NCBI GenBank assembly: GCA_046328505.1
Contig: JAXLWL010000002.1
Coordinates: 992,001 to 1,056,000 of the forward strand
Direction of reading: 5' to 3'
Length of the DNA: 64,000 nt
From: JBDHWG01 sp046328505
Lineage (GTDB): Bacteria > Chloroflexota > Anaerolineae > Epilineales > JAHCIE01
The translations under genes were made by a program, and so were the position numbers. This document shows, one piece after another, positions 32,015 to 40,036 of this stretch. Under the pieces are notes generated by a model. It was not told where the DNA came from. It made no database searches and saw only the letters and a list, made by a program, of their open reading frames with translations. Positions within the stretch are counted from its first letter, which is position 1, and every line of letters begins with the position of its first letter.

Positions 32015-34897
32015 ATGCCTAAGCATTCGGCAACGAGCTCCACGTGGGAGGCGGCCGAGGCGAGCGCCCCGATGGCCCGCCAGTTCCTCCAAATAAAGCG
32101 GCAGTTTCCCGACGCCATCGTTTTCTTCCGCCTGGGTGACTTCTACGAGACGTTCAACGAGGATGCTCATGTCGCCGCCCAGATACTTAACATAACTTTG
32201 ACGAGCCGCAAGATGGCCGGGGAGGATCGCTGGCCGATGGCGGGCGTGCCGCATCACGCCGTGAACGGCTACCTGTCCCGCATGGTGCGGGCAGGCTACA
32301 AGTGTGCCATTGTCGAGCAGATGGAGGAGCCGAGCGGCAAGCTCGTGGAGCGGGCCGTGACCCGCGTCCTGACGCCCGGCACCCTGGTCGAGCCGAATAT
32401 GCTCGACGCCCGTCGCAACAACTACCTGGCTGCCCTCGTTCTGGAAGGGGAAGGGGCGGGTCTCGCGTACTGCGATGTGACGACCGGCGAGTTCTCGGTC
32501 ACGCAGGTCCAGGGGAAGGACTTGCTGACCCAGGTGCGCTATGAGCTGGAGCGCCTTCAGCCTGCCGAGGTCCTGGTCGCCGACCGTAATCCGACGCGAC
32601 GCCCTGTGCGCGTCCAGAGACACGGGAGCGGCGAGACTGACCCGTCCCTCGCGGAGCTGGCCTATCCGTTCTCGCCGTACCCCGCGTGGCGGTTCGACTT
32701 CGATACCGCGCGGCAGGCGCTCCTCGACCACTTCAAGGTCGGCGCCCTGGATGGCTTTGGCCTCGGCGAGCAGCGCCTGGCCGTGCGCGCCGCCGGCGCG
32801 ATTCTGGCTTACGTTTACGAGACTCACCTCGGCGCTGTCGATCAGCTCATCAACCTGACCGCTTACACCACGTCGCGCTACATGGCGCTGGATCCCGCCA
32901 CGCGGCGCAATCTGGAACTCGCACAGGGGACGCGCAGCGCCAACGCCAGCGGCTCTCTCCTCGGCGTCCTCGACCAAACGGCGACGCCAATGGGCAGCCG
33001 CCTGCTGCGCGCCTGGCTGAGCCAGCCACTGCTGGAGCCTGAAGCCATTTCGGCCCGCCTGGACGCCGTCGCCGCCTTCCATGACAACAACATGGCGCGC
33101 GGCGCGGCTTCGGAGCGGCTCAAGGGCCTCAACGACCTCGAGCGGCTGACGAATCGCGTCATTCAGCGCATTGCCACGCCGCGCGACCTGCTCGCCATCT
33201 GCAAGACGCTCGAGTCCGTGCCTGGGCTGCTTCAGGCCCTGGGCGCAGGCGCGGAGGCGGCCACGCTCGACGACGGGTCGAGTGCAGCGCCGGCTCCAGT
33301 AGATTCCTTCGATTCTGAGTCGCCAGAACACAGTGCAACGAACTTGCCCGAGACGGCGGAAGATATATGGGAAAGCCTGGGCCACCGCGACGCCGCCCTA
33401 GATAGCGAAGCAACGCCGCTGCCGCGCGAGCACCATAGGCAGCCGAGGCGCCGCCCCGTCATTCGCGAAATGACGGGGAACGGCCCCTCGATAGACTTAA
33501 CACAGTTTCTACCCGCACCGCTGGCCCCATGCGAAGGTATCGTGAGCCTGATTCGCTCCGCGATCGTGCCCGAGCCGCCAGCGGCGCTTGGAACGGCCGG
33601 CATCATCGCGCCGGGCTTCTCGGCCGAGTTGGACGGCATCATCCATGCCTCCCGAGACGCAAAGGATTGGGTCGCCAGCCTAGAGGCGCGGGAGCGCGAG
33701 CGCAGCGGTATAAAGTCGCTCAAGGTCGGCTTCAACAAAGTCTTTGGCTACTACCTGGAGGTAACCAGGGCCAACGCCGAGGCCGTTCCGGCCGACTACA
33801 TCCGCAAGCAGACGCTCGTCAACGCTGAGCGGTATATCACGCCTGAGCTGAAAGAATACGAAACGCTCATTCTGAACGCGGAAGAGCGCGTGATCGAGCT
33901 GGAGACGCGTCTGTTCCGGGAGATTTGCGAGCAGATCGCGGCGGAGGCGCAGAGCCTGCTCGGTACGGCGCGCGCCATCGCTTACCTCGACGTTGTCGCG
34001 AGCCTGGCCGAAGTCGCGCGGCGCCACGACTACGTTCGTCCGGCCATCACAACCGACGGCTGCCTCGACATCCGCAACGGCCGTCACCCGGTCGTCGAGC
34101 GCTCCCTCGAAGGCGAGTTCGTCGCCAACGACCTGCGCCTGGAGGAAGGCGAGATCATCATTCTGACCGGCCCGAACATGGCGGGTAAGTCGACATTCCT
34201 CCGGCAGGCCGCGCTCATCGTGTTGATGGCTCAGATTGGCTCCTTCGTCCCGGCGGAGAGCGCGACGCTATCCATCGTGGATCGCATCTTCACGCGGATC
34301 GGCGCTCATGACGAGATTGCCCAGGGCCAGAGCACATTCATGGTCGAGATGGTCGAGACCGCCAATATCCTACGGCATGCCACGCCGCGCAGCCTGGTGA
34401 TCCTGGACGAGGTTGGACGCGGCACCAGTACGTACGATGGGCTGTCCATCGCCTGGGCCGTCGTCGAATACCTCCACAACAACCCTGATCTGCGCGCCAA
34501 GACCCTCTTCGCCACCCACTACCACGAGCTAACCGAGCTTGCGGAGCGCCTGCCTCGGGTGCGGAACTACAACGTCGCCGTGGCAGAAGATGGCGACGGC
34601 GTTGTATTTTTACATAAGATTGTGCCTGGTGGCGCAGACCGCTCCTATGGCATTCACGTGGCCCAGCTCGCCGGCCTGCCGCGCGCCGTCATTCACCGCG
34701 CTTCGGAGATCCTGGCGGATTTGGAGCAGGAAGCGCGCGCGCCGGGGGCGCCGAGAGACGCGCGGCCAATGCAGCTGGCGTTGCTCATGACGGAGCATCC
34801 GGCGGTGAGCGCCCTCAAGGAACTTGACGTAAATCAGCTCACACCGCTGGAAGCGATTAACGCCCTATATCAATTGCAGAAGAAAGCCAAGGAGTAA
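32015..34897 (+). CDS. mutS: DNA mismatch repair protein MutS, with a central insertion
   Basis: A 960-residue MutS. The mismatch-reading Phe-X-Glu is in GDFYETF (F43, E45). The connector and lever regions follow. The clamp includes GYYLEVTRANAEAVP. Walker A is GPNMAGKSTFLRQ (K725), Walker B ILDEVGRGTSTYDG, and the final helix-turn-helix region ends in LEAINALYQLQKKAKE. Residues about 412-500 are a Ser/Pro/Glu-rich stretch with no match to the usual lever sequence, which makes the protein about 90 residues longer than typical MutS. The core motifs are intact, so it should be functional. No mutL is in the window. It is convergent with smpB, three bases away. Confidence 0.95.
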   Translation: MPKHSATSSTWEAAEASAPMARQFLQIKRQFPDAIVFFRLGDFYETFNEDAHVAAQILNITLTSRKMAGEDRWPMAGVPHHAVNGYLSRMVRAGYKCAIVEQMEEPSGKLVERAVTRVLTPGTLVEPNMLDARRNNYLAALVLEGEGAGLAYCDVTTGEFSVTQVQGKDLLTQVRYELERLQPAEVLVADRNPTRRPVRVQRHGSGETDPSLAELAYPFSPYPAWRFDFDTARQALLDHFKVGALDGFGLGEQRLAVRAAGAILAYVYETHLGAVDQLINLTAYTTSRYMALDPATRRNLELAQGTRSANASGSLLGVLDQTATPMGSRLLRAWLSQPLLEPEAISARLDAVAAFHDNNMARGAASERLKGLNDLERLTNRVIQRIATPRDLLAICKTLESVPGLLQALGAGAEAATLDDGSSAAPAPVDSFDSESPEHSATNLPETAEDIWESLGHRDAALDSEATPLPREHHRQPRRRPVIREMTGNGPSIDLTQFLPAPLAPCEGIVSLIRSAIVPEPPAALGTAGIIAPGFSAELDGIIHASRDAKDWVASLEARERERSGIKSLKVGFNKVFGYYLEVTRANAEAVPADYIRKQTLVNAERYITPELKEYETLILNAEERVIELETRLFREICEQIAAEAQSLLGTARAIAYLDVVASLAEVARRHDYVRPAITTDGCLDIRNGRHPVVERSLEGEFVANDLRLEEGEIIILTGPNMAGKSTFLRQAALIVLMAQIGSFVPAESATLSIVDRIFTRIGAHDEIAQGQSTFMVEMVETANILRHATPRSLVILDEVGRGTSTYDGLSIAWAVVEYLHNNPDLRAKTLFATHYHELTELAERLPRVRNYNVAVAEDGDGVVFLHKIVPGGADRSYGIHVAQLAGLPRAVIHRASEILADLEQEARAPGAPRDARPMQLALLMTEHPAVSALKELDVNQLTPLEAINALYQLQKKAKE

Positions 34898-34900
34898 GGG

Positions 34901-35377
34901 CTAGCGGTCGCGGTCGCGCAGCGCCCGTTCGATCTCACGCTTGCTGTCGCGCTCGGCGATAGCATCGCGCTTGTCATACGTCTTCTTGCCACGCGCCAGG
35001 GCCAGCTCGACCTTGGCGCGATTGTCTTTGAGATAAATGCGCAGGGGAACGAGGGTGTAACCCTTCTCCGTGATGGCGCCGGCCAGACGGTTGATCTCCT
35101 TGCGGTGCAGCAGGAGCTTGCGCGGGCGCAGCGGGTCGTGGCTGGCGTAGCCCGCCATGTCGTACGGCGAGATGTGCACGTTCATCAGCCACATTTCGCC
35201 GTCCTTGATCTGGGCGTAGCTGTCGCGCAGGTTGGCGCGGCCTGCGCGCATAGACTTGATCTCCGTGCCAAGAAGCGCGATGCCCGCCTCGTAGGTTTCC
35301 TCTATAAAGTAGTCGTGGCGCGCCTTACGGTTCTCCGCGAGAACGCGGTCGGCGCGCTTCGTGCCTGTCGTACTCAT
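34901..35377 (-). CDS. smpB: SsrA-binding protein SmpB
   Basis: A 158-residue protein: RKARHDYFIEETYEAGIALL, GTEIKSMRAGRANLRDSYA and NVHISPYDMAGYASHDPLRPR (in parts NVHISPYDM and ASHDPLRPRKLLLHRKEI) are the OB-fold tmRNA-binding blocks. The basic tail KKTYDKRDAIAERDSKREI matches the family. It brings tmRNA to stalled ribosomes for trans-translation. It is downstream of the ctpA-like gene, 14 bases apart on the minus strand, and convergent with mutS. The ssrA gene is not in the window. Confidence 0.96.
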   Translation of the reverse strand: MSTTGTKRADRVLAENRKARHDYFIEETYEAGIALLGTEIKSMRAGRANLRDSYAQIKDGEMWLMNVHISPYDMAGYASHDPLRPRKLLLHRKEINRLAGAITEKGYTLVPLRIYLKDNRAKVELALARGKKTYDKRDAIAERDSKREIERALRDRDR

Positions 35378-35391
35378 GCTTATTCCTGTCG

Positions 35392-36621
35392 CTAATGTGC
35401 GCTGCGGGTCGCCTCAATCGCGCGCTGGAGCTGTGTGTCCGGCTTGTCGCTGCCAGGGTCGCCGCCTTCAACCACAATATTCGGCTCGATACCCGCCTTT
35501 GAAATGTCCTGCCGGTTGGGCGTTAGCCAGTGGGCGATGGTCACGTGCAGTGTCGAGCCGTCGGATAGTTGGTGGACGTTCTGCACCGATCCCTTACCAA
35601 ACGTTTTGACACCGACAAGCGTTCCGCGCCCGTGGTCGCGAATCGCGCCCGCGACGATTTCCGAGGCGCTGGCGCTCCCGCCATTAACGAGCAGCACCAG
35701 CGGGAGGTCGGGGTCGGCGCCGCCTTTGGCGGGGAACGACTCCTCCGTGCCGTCGCTGTGGCGCTCGTAGGCGATCACCCCGTCTGGGATGAACTGGCTC
35801 GCGATTGCGATCGCGGAGTTCAGATAGCCGCCGGGATTGCCGCGCAGATCGAGGATCAGGGACGTCGCCCCCCTCTGCTTTAGCTCTTGAATGCCACGCT
35901 GTAGCTCCTTCGGCGAGCGGTCACTGAACAATGTGATGCGCGCATAGCCCGTCGTCGGCGCCCCCATGTCGTCCAGCATTCGCCACGTCACGGAGGGCGT
36001 CTCGATGGCATCGCGCGTGATCGCCACATCGAATGGGTCAGCGTCGCCCCGCTGTATGGTGAGGACGACCTTGCTGCCTTTGGGTCCGCGAATCAGGGCG
36101 ACGGAGTCGTCGACGCTCAGGCCGGCGATGTCGCGGCCGTCCACTTTAAGGACGATATCGCCCGCCTTTAGCCCTGCCTTGTCGGCTGGTTGGTCGGGCA
36201 GCGCGTTCACGATCACCAATTGGCCCTTCTCGTTGCTGCCAACGTTGGCCCCGATGCCCTCGAACTGCCCGGCCAGATCATTGCGCTCTTTCTCGGCGGC
36301 CCGCGGCTCGATATAGACCGTATTGGGGTCGTTCAGCGTCGTCAGGGCGCCGCGTATCGCCCCACGGGACACTGCGGTATCGTCAGGGACCTGCCCATAG
36401 AATTCGTGCTGGACGATGCCCCAAGCTTCCCAGAATACGCCCAGGTTCCCGGCGGGCCGAGAGGATGTGCCGGTCAGAGCCTCGATCCCCGACCTGAGAC
36501 TCGCGACCGCCGTGCCGTCGCCGGCCGCAGTCCCGCGCGCGATGTATCCTGCCGCGAAGGCAGCAAGAATAGCCAGGAAGACAAGGCCGATGACCAGGCT
36601 GCCTTTTAGCCGATCCCGCAT
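35392..36621 (-). CDS. S41 family carboxyl-terminal processing protease (CtpA-like)
   Basis: A 409-residue protein with an N-terminal signal anchor (LVIGLVFLAILAAFAAGYIA). An S41 N-terminal helix part (EAWGIVQHEFYG), a PDZ domain (GIGANVGSNEKGQLVIVNAL and AGLKAGDIVLKVDG) and a tail-specific protease domain follow. Catalytic Ser is in LVNGGSASASEIVAGA, Lys in VKTFGKGSVQNVH. It cleaves proteins at their C-termini in the envelope. The start follows a GGGGGTATCGG leader; a promoter candidate lies about 75 bases upstream. Probably co-transcribed with smpB. Confidence 0.92.
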   Translation of the reverse strand: MRDRLKGSLVIGLVFLAILAAFAAGYIARGTAAGDGTAVASLRSGIEALTGTSSRPAGNLGVFWEAWGIVQHEFYGQVPDDTAVSRGAIRGALTTLNDPNTVYIEPRAAEKERNDLAGQFEGIGANVGSNEKGQLVIVNALPDQPADKAGLKAGDIVLKVDGRDIAGLSVDDSVALIRGPKGSKVVLTIQRGDADPFDVAITRDAIETPSVTWRMLDDMGAPTTGYARITLFSDRSPKELQRGIQELKQRGATSLILDLRGNPGGYLNSAIAIASQFIPDGVIAYERHSDGTEESFPAKGGADPDLPLVLLVNGGSASASEIVAGAIRDHGRGTLVGVKTFGKGSVQNVHQLSDGSTLHVTIAHWLTPNRQDISKAGIEPNIVVEGGDPGSDKPDTQLQRAIEATRSAH

Positions 36622-36692
36622 ACGTCCGATACCCCCAAGGCCCGATCCCGCTGGGCCAGCGCCGTACTCCAGCGCGTCGCGAAGTTACCACG

Positions 36693-36721
36693 ATTCTAGC
36701 ACCATAACGGTCCCTCTCCAA
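36693..36721 (-). promoter_or_regulatory. Promoter candidate of the ctpA-smpB pair
   Basis: Minus strand: TTGGAG (36716-36721), a 17-base spacer, TAGAAT (36693-36698). Confidence 0.45.
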
Positions 36722-36779
36722 ACGCAGCTGGCCGCCATTATGTAGATTAGGGAACACCATTCCCAGGGACTTTCTGTCC

Positions 36780-36808
36780 TTGACAGGCGAAGAAATGCGA
36801 TGTAGAAT
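36780..36808 (+). promoter_or_regulatory. Strong promoter facing into the homing endonuclease gene from its 3' end
   Basis: TTGACA (36780-36785), a 17-base spacer, TAGAAT (36803-36808). No credible + strand gene follows. A transcript from here would be antisense to the LAGLIDADG gene, whose coding region ends 28 bases downstream. Confidence 0.6.
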
Positions 36809-36836
36809 AGCTTTATTAAATGACCCTTTTATTGCG

Positions 36837-37286
36837 CTATTTGATCGAATCGTGATATCGCCTCAGGAGCGATGGGCCTGCTTCTTCGCGAATCAGTTTG
36901 AAGAGGCGTTCGCGCTCCGCTTGCACAGTGACGAAATTCGGGTGATGACGAGATACAGGCCCGTGCAACTCGACCGGTGGAAACAGAGCGAGTATTTCTG
37001 CCGCTCGTTTCTTCGTAACCAGATACGGCTCAAGTAGCTTAGCAAGGTCAACCGCTTGATTACCGACTTTCTGCCACTGCCACCGTGGCCGCGCTCGTCC
37101 TGTGCCTTTGACGTGATAGACTCGACCACCGAACGTTTCTTGAATATATCGAATAGTCGGTTCGTGAGTGTTCACGGCGATGATTGCCGCGGTGTACCCG
37201 ACGTATCCCTGTCGTGTCTGTTTTAGAATTGTGATACAGCCCTCTCCATCAACGAAACCTGCTAGCCAGGCCACTTTAGTTTCCAT
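36837..37286 (-). CDS. LAGLIDADG-type homing endonuclease-like protein
   Basis: A 149-residue protein. WLAGFVDGEGCITI at residues 7-20 is a LAGLIDADG motif with its acidic metal residue. Next come YTAAIIAVNTHEPTIRYIQ, FGGRVYH and a basic strand with RWQWQKVGNQAVDLAKLLEPY, the usual pattern of intron- or intein-type single-motif enzymes that act as dimers. It is free-standing in an intergenic region beside a tyrosine recombinase, not in an intron or intein that I can see. It is AT-richer than the neighbouring genes, which suggests recent arrival. Confidence 0.85.
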   Translation of the reverse strand: METKVAWLAGFVDGEGCITILKQTRQGYVGYTAAIIAVNTHEPTIRYIQETFGGRVYHVKGTGRARPRWQWQKVGNQAVDLAKLLEPYLVTKKRAAEILALFPPVELHGPVSRHHPNFVTVQAERERLFKLIREEAGPSLLRRYHDSIK

Positions 37287-37300
37287 CTGCCCTCCAATCT

Positions 37301-37321
37301 GCTATATTATATCATTATAGC
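37301..37321. promoter_or_regulatory. AT-rich dyad between endonuclease and recombinase genes
   Basis: GCTATA, 9 AT-rich bases, TATAGC. It lies in the 59-base gap between the divergent mobile genes and could serve both as promoter region and as operator or recombination site. Confidence 0.45.
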
Positions 37322-37345
37322 GGATTTTGCGCACTGTGGGAGACG

Positions 37346-38284
37346 ATGATGTCAAGCAAGTCGTTAACGTCACAGACACAGAGTGATCTCGTTACTTCAC
37401 CTGACATAAGTGCAGACATACTTGCCGGTCAGCTGGCACCATCCAGTATCAAGATGTACCGCCGCGATTTTCAAGCGTATCTCGCGTTTGCTGGATCTTT
37501 AGAGAGTGCGCTCAGGCCGGATACGCTTGCGCGCTGGCGGGCGCATTTGGCGGCAGAAACAGACCTCTCCCCCAATACCATCAATCGCATGTTAAGTTCT
37601 GTCAAGCGGGTTGTTGCTGAGGCCGTCAAGCAAGGTTACATCCGAAACCCGGAGCTTGCCGAGGATTTCGCCGCCATCGACGGCGTAAAGGTCAAGGCGC
37701 TCAAGGATCGGTTGAAGCCTCATGCCAGGACACCTATCACGGCGGAAGATATGCGGCGTCTGTGCGACGCGCCAGACACAACGACTATGATCGGCCTACG
37801 TGACCGGGCGCTGCTGCATACTCTGGCGAGCAGCGGGATGCGCATCACCGAGGCGGCAACCTTGAAGCGCAGCCAGATTAGCCAGAAGGGCAAGAGTTAT
37901 GTTGTGTCCATCATGGGCAAGAACGATATCGAGCCGCGCCAGGCGCCCCTTAGGCGCGAAGCGAACAAGTACATTCTGGAGTGGCTGAAGGCGCGGCCGG
38001 TCGAGAGCGAGTACGTGTTTACGTCGTTCGAGGGCCGCGGCGAGAGGCTCACGGCCAAGCCGCTGAGCGCCGTCGGCGCATGGCGCGTCGTGCAACACTA
38101 CGCGGAAGCCGTGGGTTTGGAGCACATCAAGCCCCACGACTTCCGCCGATTCGTCGGCACCGAGCTGGCCCGGCGCGATATTCGCCAAGCGCAGAAAGCG
38201 CTCGGCCACAAACGCATCGATACGACTGCTCGCCACTACGTCTTGGATGAACTTGAGCCGGGCCTCACCGATGACCTGTACTAG
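37346..38284 (+). CDS. Tyrosine recombinase (phage integrase family)
   Basis: A 312-residue recombinase. The SAM-like N-terminal arm (SSIKMYRRDFQAYLAFAG, TINRMLSSVKRVVAEAV) is followed by the catalytic domain: Arg in LASSGMRITEAATL, HxxR in KPHDFRRFVGTEL, LGHKRIDTTARHYV with the last His and the nucleophile Tyr. It cuts and rejoins DNA through a phosphotyrosine link. It is not a close match to XerC/D in its N-terminus. With the LAGLIDADG gene it marks a small mobile segment. Its stop codon shares the palindrome CTAG with the stop of the convergent acyl-CoA ligase gene. Confidence 0.9.
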   Translation: MMSSKSLTSQTQSDLVTSPDISADILAGQLAPSSIKMYRRDFQAYLAFAGSLESALRPDTLARWRAHLAAETDLSPNTINRMLSSVKRVVAEAVKQGYIRNPELAEDFAAIDGVKVKALKDRLKPHARTPITAEDMRRLCDAPDTTTMIGLRDRALLHTLASSGMRITEAATLKRSQISQKGKSYVVSIMGKNDIEPRQAPLRREANKYILEWLKARPVESEYVFTSFEGRGERLTAKPLSAVGAWRVVQHYAEAVGLEHIKPHDFRRFVGTELARRDIRQAQKALGHKRIDTTARHYVLDELEPGLTDDLY

Positions 38285-39846
38285 TGGACCTGTCGCGTCT
38301 CGTGCTCCCAGTAGGGCTTTCGAAGCTCGCGCTTGAGCACCTTGCCTGCGCCGGACACTGGGAACGGCTCCGTGCGGAACTCGACGCTGCGCGGCACCTT
38401 GTAGGTAGCGATAAGTGCGGCGCAATGCTGAGTTAGGTCCTGCTCGCTCAACACTGCGCCGTCTTTCGGGATCACGATGGCGTGGACGCGCTCGCCCCAG
38501 GTATCGTCGGGAACGCCGATGACCACACAGTCGCGCACCGCCATGTGCTTCATGAGGGCGTTCTCCACCTCGACGGAATAGACGTTTTCTCCGCCAGAGA
38601 TAATCATGTCCTTGATGCGGTCCACGATGTAGATGAATCCCTCATCGTCCATATAAGCTGCGTCGCCCGTGTGCACCCAGCCATCTACCAGGGCTTTGGC
38701 CGTCTCAGCCGGCTTGTTCCAATACCCTTGCATCGTCAGGGGGCCACGAACAGCCACCTCCCCTACCTCGCCACGAGGTACCTCCTCGCCTGTTGGGTCC
38801 ACGATCTTGACTTCGGCCACGTATGTCGCCCGGCCTGCCGAGCGCAGCTTGGTCGAGAGCGGGCCATCGAGGACGTGATATTCGGGGCCGAGGATGCTGG
38901 CCACAGGCGATAGCTCGGTCTGCCCGTAGGCTTGCACGAGACCACAGTGGGGCAGTTTCTGGATGGCGTCGCGGAGTGTCGTCTCCGGTATCGGTGATGC
39001 GCCGTAGAGGAGACGCTTGAGCGATGAAACGTCGGACGCTGCCATCGCCGGGTGTTCCAGGATGAGCTTGATCATCGTAGGGACGAGGACCACATGCGTG
39101 ATGCCATACTGTGCAATAGCGTTGAGCACTAGCTCGGGGTTGAAGGCGGGAATCATGGCGTGGGTCGCCCCAGCGATAGTTGCAGCGAAGCCGCCCGCGC
39201 CGTCCGCCAGGTGGAACATTGGGGCAGCGTGAAGATAGCAGCTGTCGCTATAGACCTCGGTCTCGTGGGCAGTGGACATGGCATCCGCCCACATGCTCGA
39301 GTGGGTGAGCATGACGCCCTTGGGAAACCCTGTAGTTCCACCAGTGTAGAAGATACCCGACAGGTCTTCGTTGTTGCGGAACGCATCCTCGATGGGAGAC
39401 GTCGCTCTGATAAGCGACTCGTAGTTCAGCATGCCCTCGGGTGTTGCGCCGTCACCGGCGTAGATGACGTGGCGAACCATGGCGGCCTGGGATTGAATCG
39501 CGCTGGCGGCTTCTTTGAACATATCGTCCACGACGATAATCTCAGCGCCCGAGTCATTCAGCGAGTAGACGTGTTCCGGCACCGACCAGCGTATATTCAT
39601 CGGGACGACAACGGCGCCCGCCCACCACACGGCAAAGTAGTACTCCAAGTAGCGGTCGGAGTTGAGGGACAGCATGGCGACACGATCTCCCTCCCTCACG
39701 TCAAGTGCCCGTAACCCGCCGGCGAGACGAGCAACCCTCTCTCCAAGCTGTTTCCACGTCTGTCTGCGATCACGATAGATGGTGGCTGTGTGATCGGGGC
39801 GTAGCTGCATCGCACGATGCAATGGCTGGGTCAGGTACATGGTCAA
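38281..39846 (-). CDS. Long-chain acyl-CoA ligase / AMP-forming synthetase
   Basis: A 521-residue member of the ANL superfamily. The P-loop is FYTGGTTGFPKGVML. The aromatic/adenine motif is VQAYGQTELSP, and VHTGDAAYMDDEGF, IVDRIKDMIISGGENVY (hinge and A8 region) and the final VSGAGKVLKRELR (catalytic Lys) follow. It activates a carboxylate as acyl-AMP and passes it to CoA. Length and motifs fit fatty-acid or related acyl substrates; the exact acid is unknown. AAGGGAG precedes ATG 39846. It ends against the recombinase with shared stop bases. Confidence 0.92.
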   Translation of the reverse strand: MTMYLTQPLHRAMQLRPDHTATIYRDRRQTWKQLGERVARLAGGLRALDVREGDRVAMLSLNSDRYLEYYFAVWWAGAVVVPMNIRWSVPEHVYSLNDSGAEIIVVDDMFKEAASAIQSQAAMVRHVIYAGDGATPEGMLNYESLIRATSPIEDAFRNNEDLSGIFYTGGTTGFPKGVMLTHSSMWADAMSTAHETEVYSDSCYLHAAPMFHLADGAGGFAATIAGATHAMIPAFNPELVLNAIAQYGITHVVLVPTMIKLILEHPAMAASDVSSLKRLLYGASPIPETTLRDAIQKLPHCGLVQAYGQTELSPVASILGPEYHVLDGPLSTKLRSAGRATYVAEVKIVDPTGEEVPRGEVGEVAVRGPLTMQGYWNKPAETAKALVDGWVHTGDAAYMDDEGFIYIVDRIKDMIISGGENVYSVEVENALMKHMAVRDCVVIGVPDDTWGERVHAIVIPKDGAVLSEQDLTQHCAALIATYKVPRSVEFRTEPFPVSGAGKVLKRELRKPYWEHETRQVH

Positions 39847-39895
39847 CTCCCTTCGCGCGTGTTCGCCGGGGCGACTCCGTTGTTAAAGGGGAACC

Positions 39896-39923
39896 ATTAT
39901 AGGCCCTTGATCATGACTGTCAA
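39896..39923 (-). promoter_or_regulatory. Promoter of the acyl-CoA ligase gene
   Basis: Minus strand: TTGACA (39918-39923), a 16-base spacer, TATAAT (39896-39901), both boxes at consensus. Confidence 0.8.
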
Positions 39924-39977
39924 GTCGGCAAACTCGGACAGAACCATCGCTATGGGCCTCGCATCGTCACGAATCAA

Positions 39978-40018
39978 AAGGCCGGTCGGCTGTCACTCTG
40001 GACGGACCGACCGGCCTT
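39978..40018 (-). terminator. Intrinsic terminator of hflX
   Basis: Perfect 12-bp stem AAGGCCGGTCGG (39978-39989) and CCGACCGGCCTT (40007-40018). On the minus strand it continues into a TTTT run. It lies 19 bases past the hflX stop. Confidence 0.85.
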
Positions 40019-40036
40019 GACGCATCTGTCGTTTTC

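Noticed and set aside
31970..33385. 471-codon open frame on the minus strand opposite mutS
   Set aside because: It mirrors a high-GC gene whose + strand product has every MutS motif; the antisense translation is Arg/Gly/Gln-rich with no recognisable domain.
36780..37037. 85-codon plus-strand frame inside the endonuclease region
   Set aside because: Although a good promoter lies at its start, the frame begins with a TTG inside the -35 box, and the product has no domain. The LAGLIDADG motif is on the other strand.
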